Position numbers and translations under genes: made by a program. Shown one piece after another: positions 48,510 to 57,247 of a DNA stretch of 64,000 bases. Each line of letters starts with the position of its first letter. The stretch's first letter is position 1. Under the pieces are notes generated by a model that saw only the letters and a program-made list of their open reading frames with translations, was not told the origin of the DNA and did no database searches. The stretch is taken from NCBI RefSeq assembly GCF_031085175.1, contig NZ_JAVHUY010000012.1:124001-188000 (forward strand). The letters are read 5' to 3'. This DNA comes from Phytohabitans maris. GTDB taxonomy: Bacteria > Actinomycetota > Actinomycetes > Mycobacteriales > Micromonosporaceae.

Positions 48510-49109
48510 TCACTGGAGCAGGTAGATCATCGAGAACAGCGCGATCCAGACCACGTCGACGAAGTGCCAGTAGTACGAGACGACGATCGCCGAGGTGGCC
48601 TGCGCCGGCGTGAACCGGCCCATGGTGGTGCGGGCCATGAAGATCAGGAACGCCACCAGGCCGCCGCTCACGTGCAGGCCGTGGAAGCCGGTGGTCAGGT
48701 AGAACATCGACCCGTACCCGTCGGCGTTGATCTTCACACCCTCGTGCACGAGCTGGCGGTACTCGTTGGCCTGACCGAGCACGAAGATGAGCCCCATCAC
48801 GAACGTGAGGGTGAACCAGCGGCGCAGCGAGTGGACGTCGCCCCGCTCCGCGGCGAAGACGCCGAACTGGCAGGTCACCGAGGACGCGACCAGGATCAGC
48901 GTGAACACCGTCGCGTACGGCAGGTTGAGGACCTCGGTGTGGTGCTCCCACTGCTCAGGGGCGGCCGCGCGGATCGAGAAGTACATCGCGAAGAGCGCCG
49001 CGAAGAACATGAGCTCGCTGGAGAGCCACACGATCGTCCCGACGCTGACCATGTTGGGCCGCGTCAGCGAGTGGATCCGGCTCTTGTCAATTGCTGAGGC
49101 CGCAGTCAC
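48510..49109 (-). CDS. ctaE: Cytochrome c oxidase subunit III
   Basis: A 199-residue membrane protein with five predicted helices: ~20-45, ~65-85, ~95-115, ~140-160 and ~178-196. Characteristic segments are [28 protein letters not shown]-like [31 protein letters not shown] and [14 protein letters not shown]. It is subunit III of the aa3-type terminal oxidase. GTG is at 49109. It leads the ctaE-qcrC-qcrA-qcrB operon and is divergent from ctaG, 107 bp away. Confidence 0.94.
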   Translation of the reverse strand: MTAASAIDKSRIHSLTRPNMVSVGTIVWLSSELMFFAALFAMYFSIRAAAPEQWEHHTEVLNLPYATVFTLILVASSVTCQFGVFAAERGDVHSLRRWFTLTFVMGLIFVLGQANEYRQLVHEGVKINADGYGSMFYLTTGFHGLHVSGGLVAFLIFMARTTMGRFTPAQATSAIVVSYYWHFVDVVWIALFSMIYLLQ

Positions 49110-49204
49110 GCGGTCATTATCGCCACCTCGTAGTACGACGTTGCGTCGGGGTCACCTACGACGCGATGTCGTGGGTCGGAGGACACCCCCGAAAGCGCGT
49201 GGCC

Positions 49205-49210
49205 TAGCCT
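49205..49210 (+). promoter_or_regulatory. -10 element of a leaderless ctaG transcript
   Basis: TAGCCT ends 6 nt before the GTG at 49217; there is no ribosome-binding site. Confidence 0.55.
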
Positions 49211-49216
49211 CGAACC

Positions 49217-50152
49217 GTGGCTCCCTTCACCGTTTCGTCCATCTTCACCGAGGTCAGCGTCGACAGCTGGATCGCGGTGCTGCTGGTCGTCGCGGCGGGC
49301 CTGTACCTCTACGGCGTACACCGCCTGCGCGCCCGCGGTGACCAGTGGCCGCTGTCCCGCACGGTGCTCTTCGTCGGGGTGGGGCTCGGCTCGATCGCCG
49401 CGGTGACCGTCACCGGCGTGGAGGCCTACGACACCACGCTGGTCTCCGTGCACATGGTCCAGCACATGGTGCTCACCATGGTCGCGCCGATCTTCCTGGC
49501 CCTCGGCGCCCCGGTCACCCTGGCCCTGCGGGTGCTGCGCGGCGCGCCCCGCAAGCGGCTGCTCGCCGTGGTGCACAGCCGGTACCTGCGGGTCCTGTCG
49601 TTTCCGCTGGTGGCGTACGCCATCTTCGTCGCCAACCCGTTCGTGCTCTACTTCAGCGGCCTGTACCGGCTGACCCTGGAGAACGCGTTCGTGCACGAGC
49701 TGGTGCACGCGCACTTCATCCTCACCGGCTGCCTGTTCTTCTGGCCGCTGCTCGGGCTCGACCCGCTGCCCGGCCGCTGGCCGTACCCGGGGCGGGCGCT
49801 GCTCATGATCCTCTCCGTGCCGTTCCACACGGTGCTGGGGCTGACCATCATGCAGAGCACCACGCTGCTCGGCGGCGACTGGTACCCCTCCCTCGGCCTC
49901 ACCTGGGCCGACCCGTGGACCGACCAGAAGGTGGCCGGCGGCATCCTGTGGGCCGGCGGCGAGTTCGTCTCGGTCACGATGATCGGCGTGCTGGTGGCGC
50001 AGTGGTTCAAGCAGTCCGAGCGGGAGGCCCGGCGCATCGACCGCGAGCTCGACCGCCAGGAGGCCGCGGCCGCGTCTTCCTCCTCCCCGGCTCCCGCGCG
50101 GCCTGAGACCGCCGCGGACGGCACCCGCACCGGGGCCCAGGCCGCCCAGTGA
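49217..50152 (+). CDS. ctaG: Cytochrome c oxidase assembly protein CtaG (caa3-type)
   Basis: A 311-residue membrane protein with about seven helices and the family's His-rich segments VHMVQHMVLTMVAPIFLALGAP near residue 78 and VHELVHAHFILTGCLFFWPLLG near 165. It helps deliver copper to the oxidase. The C-terminal ~45 residues are charged and Ala/Ser/Pro-rich. The GTG start lacks a ribosome-binding site; TAGCCT (49205-49210) ends 6 nt upstream, so the mRNA is likely leaderless. It is divergent from ctaE, which fits a shared role in oxidase assembly. Confidence 0.92.
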   Translation: MAPFTVSSIFTEVSVDSWIAVLLVVAAGLYLYGVHRLRARGDQWPLSRTVLFVGVGLGSIAAVTVTGVEAYDTTLVSVHMVQHMVLTMVAPIFLALGAPVTLALRVLRGAPRKRLLAVVHSRYLRVLSFPLVAYAIFVANPFVLYFSGLYRLTLENAFVHELVHAHFILTGCLFFWPLLGLDPLPGRWPYPGRALLMILSVPFHTVLGLTIMQSTTLLGGDWYPSLGLTWADPWTDQKVAGGILWAGGEFVSVTMIGVLVAQWFKQSEREARRIDRELDRQEAAAASSSSPAPARPETAADGTRTGAQAAQ

Positions 50153-50241
50153 CTGCGGGTACGATCAGGCTGCGGCTACATCCACTCGTTGGCGCTGGAC
50201 CCGCCAAACGAGGACCAGCGTGGGAAAAGTGTGGGAGCGCG

Positions 50242-50637
50242 ATGACCGACCGTACGTACACCGTCCTGCTCTACAGCGACGACCCCCAGGTGCGCGAGCG
50301 CATGCGCCTCGCGATCGGCCCGCGGCCGGCGGCCGACCTGGTGGTGGAGTTCGTCGAGGCCAGTGACTACGCGGAGTGCGTGCGGCTGGTCGACGACTAC
50401 GAGATCGACCTGATGGTGCTGGACGGCGAGGCGACCCCCGGCGGCGGCCTCGGCATCGCGCGCCAGATCAAGGACGACCGCATCGACGCCCCGCCGACGT
50501 GCGTGGTGATCGCCCGGGCAGCCGACCGCTGGCTCGCGGCGTATGCGCAGGTCGACGCGACCCTGCTGTACCCGCTGGACCCGGTGACCACCGGGCAGAC
50601 CGTCGCCGGGCTGCTGCGTTCGCACGCCGCGGCCTGA
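50242..50637 (+). CDS. Atypical receiver-domain protein
   Basis: A 131-residue stand-alone receiver-like protein with no output domain. The Asp pair (LLYSDDPQVRERM) near residue 13 and a phospho-acceptor-like Asp in EIDLMVLDGEATPGG near 57 are present. The conserved Thr/Ser after beta 4 is Ala in CVVIARAADRW, and the conserved Lys of the KP motif is Tyr in ATLLYPLDP, so normal phosphorylation switching is doubtful. ATG at 50242 is preceded by GGGAG. It lies 54 bp upstream of trpD on the same strand. Confidence 0.75.
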   Translation: MTDRTYTVLLYSDDPQVRERMRLAIGPRPAADLVVEFVEASDYAECVRLVDDYEIDLMVLDGEATPGGGLGIARQIKDDRIDAPPTCVVIARAADRWLAAYAQVDATLLYPLDPVTTGQTVAGLLRSHAAA

Positions 50638-50691
50638 CCCCCTGCCGTGCCCGCCGGGAGGCGGGGCGGAGACCCCGACCTGGAGGCCACC

Positions 50692-51741
50692 GTGGGCGAG
50701 CGGACCTGGCCCAACCTGATCGCCGCGCTGCTGCGCGCCGAGGAGCTGTCCACCGCGGACACCGCCTGGGCGATGGGCGAGATCATGAGTGGTTCGGCGA
50801 CGCCGGCACAGATCGCCGGCTTCGCCACGGCGCTGCGCGCCAAGGGCGAGACCCCGGCCGAGCTGGGTGGCCTGGTGGAGACGATGCTGGCCAACGCCGC
50901 GCTGGTCCAGCTCCCCGATGAGGTACGCGCGGACGCGGTCGACGTGGTCGGCACCGGCGGCGACCGGGCCCACACGGTAAACATCTCCACGATGACCGCG
51001 ATGGTGGTCGCCGGCGCGGGCGTACGCGTGGTGAAGCACGGCAACCGTGCCGCCTCCTCCGCGTGCGGCGCGGCCGACCTGCTGGAGTTCCTGGGCATCC
51101 CGCTCGACCTGGGCCCCGAGCAGGTGGCCCACTGCCTGACCGAGGCCGGCATCGGCTTCTGCTTCGCCGCCCGCTTCCACCCCGGGATGCGCCACACCTC
51201 GGTGCCCCGGCGCGAGCTGGGCGTCCCCACGGTCTTCAACTTCCTGGGCCCGCTCACCAACCCGGCCCGCCCGCGCGCCGGCGCCGTCGGCTGCTTCGAC
51301 ACCCGGATGGCCCCGGTGATGGCGCAGGTCTTCGCCCGGCGCGGCGACTCGGTGCTGGTCATGCGCGGCGAAGACGGCCTTGACGAGTTCAGCACGGCCG
51401 CACCCACCCGGGTCTGGGCGGTCCGCAGCGGCACGGTCACCGAGCTGGTGCTCGACGCGGCCGACCTCGGCGTCGCGAGGTCCGCCCCGGGCGACCTGCG
51501 TGGTGGCGACGCCGCCTTCAACGCCGACGTCACCCGCCGCCTGCTGGCCGGCGAGCCCGGCCCGGTCCGCGACGCCGTGCTGGTCAACGCCGCCGCCGCC
51601 CTGGCCGCCCACGCCGGCCTGCCCGGCGACCCGCTGGAGGCCATGCGCGACGCCCTGTCCCGCGCGGCGGCCAGCATCGACACCGGCGCCGCGGCGAAGA
51701 CCCTGGACCGCTGGGTCGAGGTGGCCAAGGCCGCCGCCTAG
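50692..51741 (+). CDS. trpD: Anthranilate phosphoribosyltransferase
   Basis: A 349-residue enzyme joining PRPP and anthranilate in tryptophan synthesis. The PRPP loop [18 protein letters not shown] near residue 82, [20 protein letters not shown] near 107 and [13 protein letters not shown] near 180 are family hallmarks. GTG at 50692 is preceded by GGAGG. As in M. tuberculosis, it lies beside the ctaE-qcr genes, not with the other trp genes. The atypical receiver gene precedes it. The family-2 palindrome at 51870 lies 128 bp after its stop. Confidence 0.95.
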   Translation: MGERTWPNLIAALLRAEELSTADTAWAMGEIMSGSATPAQIAGFATALRAKGETPAELGGLVETMLANAALVQLPDEVRADAVDVVGTGGDRAHTVNISTMTAMVVAGAGVRVVKHGNRAASSACGAADLLEFLGIPLDLGPEQVAHCLTEAGIGFCFAARFHPGMRHTSVPRRELGVPTVFNFLGPLTNPARPRAGAVGCFDTRMAPVMAQVFARRGDSVLVMRGEDGLDEFSTAAPTRVWAVRSGTVTELVLDAADLGVARSAPGDLRGGDAAFNADVTRRLLAGEPGPVRDAVLVNAAAALAAHAGLPGDPLEAMRDALSRAAASIDTGAAAKTLDRWVEVAKAAA

Positions 51742-52061
51742 GGTCCAGATCCCCGCCCTTCCCTCACCCCCCGGCCAACCAGGCCGAGAACGATCCAGTT
51801 GGGGGCGCGCCGCAAGCGGGCCCCGGCCGGTGATCGGTGATCGGCGCTTCGAGATCAACCCCAAGGCAGAGATCGTGGTACACAACCGCCCCTCCAGGGG
51901 CAGCTCCGTACCATGATCTGCCGACGTTGCCGAGTCGTGGCGAAGCGTTCGAACACGTGCGCGACACGCCGGGGCGGCTTCCGACGCCGGGCGTTCAGGT
52001 CGTGGCAGCCTGAAAACTACAACCGGGTAGTTCCCGCTTCCCTAAGGCAGAGGAGTGACCC
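51742..52061. other. 320-bp gap with a family-2 palindrome and a small hairpin
   Basis: The family-2 element is at 51870-51919. A palindrome AACTAC-AACCGG-GTAGTT (52015-52032) lies 30 bp before the zinc-ribbon gene and may be part of its promoter region or an operator. No gene is supported. Confidence 0.6.
51870..51919. repeat. Family-2 palindrome, copy 2 (50 nt)
   Basis: AGATCGTGGTA (51870-51880) pairs with TACCATGATCT (51909-51919) with one G-T wobble, around an inner GCCCCT / AGGGGC stem. It lies between trpD and a downstream gene on the same strand. Confidence 0.82.
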
Positions 52062-52289
52062 GTGCGAGAACTTCATTGCGCCATCTGTCAGGCCGAGATG
52101 CCCTTCGAGGCGCTGCCCGCCGGCGACGAGAGCGCCGACGAGTTTCCCGAGCTGGTCTGCACCGGCTGCGGCACGGCCGTCGTGGTCGCGCCCTTCACCC
52201 TGCGCGTCTGGCTGCGCCATCGGGGCACCGCCGTCGCGCCGCAGCAGCGCCGCCCGGCCGTGGCTCCACAGCAGCGCCGCGCCGCCTGA
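52062..52289 (+). CDS. Small zinc-ribbon protein
   Basis: A 75-residue protein with two CxxC knuckles, CAIC (residues ~6-9) and CTGC (~33-36), a typical small zinc ribbon, followed by a hydrophobic VVVAPFTLRVWLRHRG segment. The last ~19 residues are two copies of an AVAPQQRR unit. GTG at 52062 is preceded by GAGGAG. Function unknown. It may be co-transcribed with the hypothetical gene starting 47 bp downstream. Confidence 0.7.
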   Translation: MRELHCAICQAEMPFEALPAGDESADEFPELVCTGCGTAVVVAPFTLRVWLRHRGTAVAPQQRRPAVAPQQRRAA

Positions 52290-52336
52290 CGCTATATCGC
52301 TGGACCCCGACCCGCTCCACGGGTCACCGTGGCCCG

Positions 52337-53224
52337 GTGAACGACGCTGAGCGGCGAGTCTGGTCCCGGCTCCCCGAGGGCACCCGCGAGTCGCTGGCCC
52401 GGCTCTCCGCCTCCGACCTGCAGACGTTCCTGCTGTCCGTGGCCCGGATGCGCGCCTCCCGGGTACGCCCGCCCGACCTGCTGCGCCGCTGGCGCGAAGA
52501 CCGCTTCGTCCGTCCCGCCCCGAGCGACCCGCGCACGCTGGCCGCGCTGGAGGCCCGCATGTGGCGCCTGCTCCCGGCGGACGTGGCAGGCGTGGAGCTC
52601 TCCCCCGTCGTGCCGCTCGGCACCTGCGCGGCGGTCACCCCGCAGAGCCAGGACCGGATCGTCTCCACCGCGCGGGCGGCCGAGGTGGTGAGCGACTCCA
52701 CGAACGCGCTCGCCGTCGAGGCCGCCCACCGCCGCCTGAGCCAGCCGGCCACCGGCGAGGTACACCTGGCCGCCGGCCACCGCATGCTCCGGGCCCAGCG
52801 CTTCCCGGACGGTATGGGCTCGCACTTCCGCCTCTTCGCCCTGGTCTCCAGCGCCCGCGACACCGGCTCCGGCGCCACCCAGGCCCGGTTGCTGGTCCGG
52901 CACCTGCGGTACTGGCACAGCGTCCTGCCCGCGGAGGTCGCGCCACGGTTGCTGTACACGGTCTTCGACAGCCCGGTGCTCCGCGAGCGGATCGAGGACA
53001 CCGTGGCGCCCGCGGTCGGCGTGTCCGAGCAGCCGGATCGGGAGCGCGGCCGCGGCTACTACGTCGAAGCCGCCATCCGGATCGCCGCCGGTGCGGACGA
53101 GATCGGAGACGGCGGCTTCACCACGTGGACCGCGCAGATCATGGGCGACGCCAAGGAGCGCTGCCTGGTTTCCTGCGTCTCGACCGAGCGCCTGGCCGAA
53201 GCCCTCAGCGCCCAGACGCCGTAA
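52337..53224 (+). CDS. Hypothetical protein, possible aminoacyl-tRNA-synthetase-like fold
   Basis: A 295-residue protein that I cannot assign. The segment VELSPVVPLGTCAAVTPQSQ followed by RIVSTARAAEVVSDSTNALAVEAAHRRL (residues ~80-125) is well conserved in character and somewhat like class II synthetase-type cores, but without clear motifs. The remaining parts are helical with Arg-rich surfaces (SSARDTGSGATQARLLVRHL). No membrane segment or signal is seen. GTG at 52337 is preceded only by a weak CACCGT 6 nt upstream. The stop is inside a 23-bp tandem repeat shared with the convergent ctaF gene end. Confidence 0.65.
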   Translation: MNDAERRVWSRLPEGTRESLARLSASDLQTFLLSVARMRASRVRPPDLLRRWREDRFVRPAPSDPRTLAALEARMWRLLPADVAGVELSPVVPLGTCAAVTPQSQDRIVSTARAAEVVSDSTNALAVEAAHRRLSQPATGEVHLAAGHRMLRAQRFPDGMGSHFRLFALVSSARDTGSGATQARLLVRHLRYWHSVLPAEVAPRLLYTVFDSPVLRERIEDTVAPAVGVSEQPDRERGRGYYVEAAIRIAAGADEIGDGGFTTWTAQIMGDAKERCLVSCVSTERLAEALSAQTP

Positions 53225-53268
53225 CGAGCGCGCCCGGACGCCTTGAACGAGCGCGCCCGGACGCCGTG
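53223..53268. repeat. Two-copy 23-bp tandem repeat
   Basis: Units 53223-53245 and 53246-53268 both begin AACGAGCGCGCCCGGACG and match at 22 of 23 positions. They lie between the convergent hypothetical and ctaF genes; the first unit includes the stop of the hypothetical gene. Confidence 0.85.
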
Positions 53269-53280
53269 GGCGAGCGGGGG

Positions 53281-53703
53281 TCAGTGCTCGGCCGTGCGGC
53301 GGGTGCCGGTGTAGTACTCGAAGAGCAGGCCGCAGGTGGCGAACGTCACCGCGATCAGGCCGGCCGCGAGCAGCCAGACCATCCAGAAGACCAGGCCGAG
53401 GCCGGCCACGGTCGCGGCGAGCGCCAGGCCGAACGGCCAGTAGCTGCCCGGGCTGAAGAAGCCGATCTCGCCCGCGCCCTCCGCGATCTCCGCGTCGGAG
53501 CGGTCCTCGGGGCGGGGGTCGATGCGGCGGGAGACGAACCAGAAGAAGCCGCCGCACATCGTCGTCAGCAGGCCGGACAGGAGCAGGGCGACCGTGCCGA
53601 CCCAGTCGAGGCCGATCTCGTACCAGGTCCACCAGGCGTAGACCGCGCAGGCGACGAACAGGAACACCGACACGATGCCGAAGATCTTGTACTCGGTCTT
53701 CAT
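53281..53703 (-). CDS. ctaF: Actinobacterial cytochrome c oxidase subunit IV
   Basis: A 140-residue membrane protein with four helices (~8-28, ~35-57, ~92-110 and ~112-130). FGIVSVFLFVACAVYAWWT, GFFWFVSRRIDPRPEDR and PGSYWPFGLALAA are typical of CtaF. It is a small subunit of the aa3 oxidase. ATG at 53703 starts 10 bp after the ctaC stop, so the two form one operon. Confidence 0.93.
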   Translation of the reverse strand: MKTEYKIFGIVSVFLFVACAVYAWWTWYEIGLDWVGTVALLLSGLLTTMCGGFFWFVSRRIDPRPEDRSDAEIAEGAGEIGFFSPGSYWPFGLALAATVAGLGLVFWMVWLLAAGLIAVTFATCGLLFEYYTGTRRTAEH

Positions 53704-53713
53704 CGCGCAGTCC

Positions 53714-54616
53714 TCACTCCCCGCCGGACGGGTTGAAGTTAGACACGGTGCGCTTGGTGTCGAACGGCTCGGTCGTCGTCGCCAACGGCTCCTCGCCGAT
53801 CGCCCGCAGCGCGTCCTGAGTGGTGGCACCGTCCCGCTTGGCCTGCATGAACCGCTCGTACTTCTCCGGCGAAACCGCGCGCAGCTCGAAGTTCATCATC
53901 GAGTGGTACGTGCCGCAGAGCTCGGCGCACCGCCCCACGTACGCGCCCTCCTGGTCGATGCTCTCGACCTCGAAGACGTTGCGGATGTTGCCGGGGAAGA
54001 CGTCGCGCTTGAAGAGCAGCTCGGGCACCCAGAACGAGTGGATGACGTCCTTGCTCGTCTCCTCGAAGCGGATGCGCCGGCCGGTGGGGAGCACCAGCAC
54101 CGGGATCACGTCGCTCGAGCCGAGCGTGGAGGCCACCGTGTTGGCGTCTTCACCGGCGCCGTCACGGTAGTTGAACTGCCAGTTCCACTTGAAGCCGACG
54201 ACCTCGACGGTGACCTTGTTGGGGTCGTTGTTCGTCTCGTCGACGTTCGTCTGCACGACCGCGGTGTAGTAGAAGAGCACGCACACGACCAGGATCGGGG
54301 CGATCGTGTAGAGGAACTCCATCGGCATGTTGTAGCGGGTCTGCACCGGCAGCTGCTCGCCGCGCTTGCGGTAGCGCACCACGCACCAGAAGATCAGGCC
54401 CCACACCAGGGCACCGACGGCCAGCGCGGCGATGACCGAGCCGATCCACAGGTCGTACATGCGGTTGGCCTGCGGCGTCACCCCGCCCTCGGGCCAGCCG
54501 AACCCGCCGAACGCCGAACCGACGTCACAGCCCCCGAGCAGGGTCACCAGTGCCAGAGCGCCGGCGCCGAGCCCGGCGAGCCGGGCCACCCGGCCGCGCG
54601 CACCCCTTGCGATCAC
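53714..54616 (-). CDS. ctaC: Cytochrome c oxidase subunit II
   Basis: A 300-residue lipoprotein-type subunit II. The signal peptide ends at a lipobox LVTLLGGC near residue 30, two helices follow (~55-78 and ~98-118), then the CuA domain. CuA ligands are in DVIHSFWVPELLF and GRCAELCGTYHSMMNF (the Cys-x3-Cys-x3-His-x2-Met set). VGFKWNWQFNYRDG is the aromatic patch near residue 140. GTG at 54616 is preceded by GGGAGG; a longer frame to 54676 has no ribosome-binding site. It is divergent from the cysteine desulfurase gene. Confidence 0.95.
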   Translation of the reverse strand: MIARGARGRVARLAGLGAGALALVTLLGGCDVGSAFGGFGWPEGGVTPQANRMYDLWIGSVIAALAVGALVWGLIFWCVVRYRKRGEQLPVQTRYNMPMEFLYTIAPILVVCVLFYYTAVVQTNVDETNNDPNKVTVEVVGFKWNWQFNYRDGAGEDANTVASTLGSSDVIPVLVLPTGRRIRFEETSKDVIHSFWVPELLFKRDVFPGNIRNVFEVESIDQEGAYVGRCAELCGTYHSMMNFELRAVSPEKYERFMQAKRDGATTQDALRAIGEEPLATTTEPFDTKRTVSNFNPSGGE

Positions 54617-54699
54617 CTGGTCCTGCCTCCCTAGCAGTGCCGTAGCGAGCAAACGGCACATTACTCGACCATGCATCTACTACACGTCGTGGGGGTGGG

Positions 54700-54705
54700 T
54701 AGCGT
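54700..54705 (+). promoter_or_regulatory. -10 element of a leaderless cysteine desulfurase transcript
   Basis: TAGCGT ends 7 nt before the ATG at 54713. Confidence 0.55.
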
Positions 54706-54712
54706 CGTTCGC

Positions 54713-55825
54713 ATGCAGGCCTTCTTCGACGCGGCCTCGGGCGCGCCGCCGCATCCGGTCGCGCGCCAGGCGCTGCTCGCCGCCCTCGACGACGGCTGGG
54801 CCGACCCCGGAAAGCTCTACACGCAGGCCCGCCGGGCACGCCAGCTTCTCGACGCGGCCCGGGCCGCGACCGCGGAGATTCTGCGGGTACGCCCGGACGA
54901 GCTCGCCTTCACCCCGAGCGGTACCGCCGCGGCGCGCTTGGCGGTCGAGGGCACCCGGAGAGGGCGGCAGCGGGCCGGCTCGACCCTGGTGCACTCGGCG
55001 ATCGAGCACTCCGCCGTGCTGTACGAGGCCGGCGACGACGCGGTGAGCGTGCCGGTGGACCGCCTGGGCCGGCTCGACCTGGACGCGTGGCGGGCCGCCG
55101 TGAGCCGGGGCGGCGTGGCCCTCGCCGCCCTGATCAGCGCCAGCCACGAGGTCGGTACCCTCCAGCCCGTGGCCGAGGCCGCCGAAGCGTGCGCGGCCCA
55201 CGGGGTGCCCCTCTACGTCGACGCCGCCCAGTCGGTGGGGCGCGTACCCGTACCCGATGGGTGGTCCCTGCTCACCGCGAGCGCCCGCAAGTGGGGCGGC
55301 CCGGCCGGCGTGGGGCTGCTGGTGGTGCGGAAGGGGACGCGCTGGCTCTCGCCGTACCCGGAGAATGATGGCCGGGACACGGGGCGTGACCTGCCCGCGA
55401 TCGTCGCCGCGGCGGCGGCCTTGCGGGCGGTGGCCGCCGAGCGGGACGCGGAGGCGGCGCGGCTGGCGCCGCTGGTCGACCGGATCCGGGCCGTGGTGGC
55501 CGCGACCGTGCCCGACGTGGAGGTGGTCGGCGACCCGGTGGGGCGGCTGCCGCACCTGGTCACGTTCTCCTGCCTGTATGTGGATGGCGAGGCGCTGCTG
55601 CACGCCCTGGACCGGCACGGCTTCGCGGTGTCGTCCGGCTCGTCGTGCACGTCGGCCACGCTGCGTCCCAGCCACGTGCTGGAGGCGATGGGCGTGCTGT
55701 CGCACGGCAACGTACGGGTCTCGCTGCACCGGCAGACCACGGAGGCGGAGGTGGACCGCTTCCTGGCCGAGCTGCCCGGCATCGTGGCCGACCTGCGCGC
55801 CGAGGCGGGGGTGGTGGGGCTGTGA
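54713..55825 (+). CDS. Cysteine desulfurase
   Basis: A 370-residue PLP enzyme that takes sulfur from cysteine. HSAIEHSAV near residue 100, SASHEVGTLQP near 145, DAAQSVGRVPV near 172, the PLP-binding Lys in TASARKWGGPAGVGLL near 195 and the catalytic Cys loop SSGSSCTSATLRPS near 310 are intact. It is shorter than IscS and closest in style to NifS-like small desulfurases. The ATG lacks a ribosome-binding site; TAGCGT lies 7 nt upstream. The tusA-like gene overlaps by 4 bp, so the sulfur is probably passed to that protein. Confidence 0.9.
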   Translation: MQAFFDAASGAPPHPVARQALLAALDDGWADPGKLYTQARRARQLLDAARAATAEILRVRPDELAFTPSGTAAARLAVEGTRRGRQRAGSTLVHSAIEHSAVLYEAGDDAVSVPVDRLGRLDLDAWRAAVSRGGVALAALISASHEVGTLQPVAEAAEACAAHGVPLYVDAAQSVGRVPVPDGWSLLTASARKWGGPAGVGLLVVRKGTRWLSPYPENDGRDTGRDLPAIVAAAAALRAVAAERDAEAARLAPLVDRIRAVVAATVPDVEVVGDPVGRLPHLVTFSCLYVDGEALLHALDRHGFAVSSGSSCTSATLRPSHVLEAMGVLSHGNVRVSLHRQTTEAEVDRFLAELPGIVADLRAEAGVVGL

Positions 55826-56043
55826 CGGTGCTGGACTGCCTGGGTCAGCGGTGCCCGCTACCGGTGATCGCGCTGGCCCGGCGCATCCCCGAGGTCGAGG
55901 TGGGCGCGGTGGTACGGGTGCTCGCCGACGACCCCGCCGCGGCGAACGACATCCCGGCCTGGTGCCGGCTGCGCGGCCAGGAGTACCTGGGCGCGACGAC
56001 CGTCGACGGCTCTCCCGCCTTCGACGTACGCCGCGCCCGGTAG
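55822..56043 (+). CDS. TusA-family sulfur carrier protein
   Basis: A 73-residue protein with the CPxP motif of the TusA/SirA family in LGQRCPLPVIALARR (residues ~6-20); the Cys carries a persulfide. GTG at 55822 overlaps the cysteine desulfurase stop (GTGA), so the two are made together. The receiving pathway is not known. The stop is followed 11 bp later by family-1 palindrome copy 5. Confidence 0.88.
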   Translation: MTVLDCLGQRCPLPVIALARRIPEVEVGAVVRVLADDPAAANDIPAWCRLRGQEYLGATTVDGSPAFDVRRAR

Positions 56044-56054
56044 AGCTCCCTCAC

Positions 56055-56108
56055 GTGATCAAAGCTCCCCCCATGTCGTTCTAGCGACTTGGGGGGAGCT
56101 TTGATCAC
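56055..56108. repeat. Family-1 palindrome, copy 5 (54 nt)
   Basis: It starts GTGATCAAAGCTCCC and pairs with two mismatches. It lies between the convergent tusA-like and adenosine kinase genes. Confidence 0.9.
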
Positions 56109-56114
56109 TGGGCG

Positions 56115-57092
56115 CTAGAGGGGCAGGTGCGGGCGGACCTCGTCGGCCGGCACGTCGCCGTACGCCGCGGCGAAGCGCTTGAGGAACGCGTCCGGCTTGA
56201 TCTCGTACTCCTGGGGGCCGACCGTCTCCAGGACCTGCGCCGCCATCAGGCAGCCGACCTGGGCGGAACGCTCCAGGCCCAGGCCCCACGAGCGGGCGGA
56301 GAAGAAGCCGGCGCGGAAGCCGTCGCCGACGCCGGTCGGGTCTTCGCTGCGCACGTCGGGCAGGGCCGGCACGTGGATGCGCTCGATGTCGCGGCCGGTG
56401 ATCTCGACGCCGTCCTTGCCCAGCGTGGTGACCCGGATCCCGACCAGGTCGAGCATCTGCTCGCCGGAGAGGCCGGTCTTGTTTTCCAGCAGCGACTTCT
56501 CGTACTCGTTGGTCAGCAGGTAGGCCGCGCCGTCGATGAGCTTGCCCAGGTCACCGCCGTCCATGCGGGCCATCTGCTGCGAGATGTCCGCGACGAACGG
56601 GTATCCCCGGTCGCGGCACTCCTGCGAGTGGCGGATCATCGCGTCCGGGTCGTTGGGGCTGACCAGCACCAGGTCGAGCCCGCCGATCCGGGAGGCGACC
56701 GGCTGGAGCTCGATGTTGCGGGCCTCGCTCATCGCGCCGGCGTAGAACGAGGCGATCTGGCACAGGTCGTTGTCGGTGGTGCAGACGAAGCGTGCGGTGT
56801 GCGCCACCTCGCTGACGTGCACCGACTCGCAGTCGACGCCGTGCCGCTCCAGCCAGGAGCGGTAGTCGGCGAAGTCGGCACCGACCGCGCCGAGCAGCAC
56901 CGGGCGGAGGCCGAGCTGGGCCATGCCGAACGCGATGTTGGCGGCGATGCCACCACGCCGCACGACCAGGTCGTCGACCAGGAACGACAGGGAGACCTTG
57001 TGCAGCTGGTCGGCGATGAGCTGGTCGGCGAACCGGCCGGGGAAGTGCATCAGATGGTCGGTGGCGATCGAGCCGGTAACGGCGATCTTCAT
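56115..57092 (-). CDS. adoK: PfkB-family adenosine kinase (CbhK/AdoK)
   Basis: A 325-residue carbohydrate/nucleoside kinase. VRRGGIAANIAFGMAQLG near residue 45 and the PfkB signature EDPTGVGDGFRAGFF near residue 260 (catalytic Asp) are present. Its length, start MKIAVTGSIATDHLMHFPGRF, and neighbours match M. tuberculosis Rv2202c, shown to be an adenosine kinase. It phosphorylates adenosine to AMP. ATG at 57092 is preceded by GAGG; TAGGCT further upstream may be the -10. Its 3' end is 6 bp from family-1 palindrome copy 5. Confidence 0.92.
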   Translation of the reverse strand: MKIAVTGSIATDHLMHFPGRFADQLIADQLHKVSLSFLVDDLVVRRGGIAANIAFGMAQLGLRPVLLGAVGADFADYRSWLERHGVDCESVHVSEVAHTARFVCTTDNDLCQIASFYAGAMSEARNIELQPVASRIGGLDLVLVSPNDPDAMIRHSQECRDRGYPFVADISQQMARMDGGDLGKLIDGAAYLLTNEYEKSLLENKTGLSGEQMLDLVGIRVTTLGKDGVEITGRDIERIHVPALPDVRSEDPTGVGDGFRAGFFSARSWGLGLERSAQVGCLMAAQVLETVGPQEYEIKPDAFLKRFAAAYGDVPADEVRPHLPL

Positions 57093-57190
57093 AGCGCCCT
57101 CGCGATCGGGTACGGGGGTGTGCGGTGCGCGGACAGCCTACCCACACCGTTGGTGCCCAGGTCGCCGCCGAGTCACCATCTGGACATGAA

Positions 57191-57223
57191 AGCGGGGCCA
57201 CCCGCTTTTCGGGCAGCCCCGCT
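57191..57223 (-). terminator. Hairpin after the ErpA/HesB gene
   Basis: AGCGGGGC pairs with GCCCCGCT, extended by an inner CCCG/CGGG stem around CTTTT. It is 25 bp past the stop on the minus strand and just upstream of adoK, so it separates the two genes. Confidence 0.7.
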
Positions 57224-57247
57224 CAGGACGTGGATGTGGTGGGCGGC

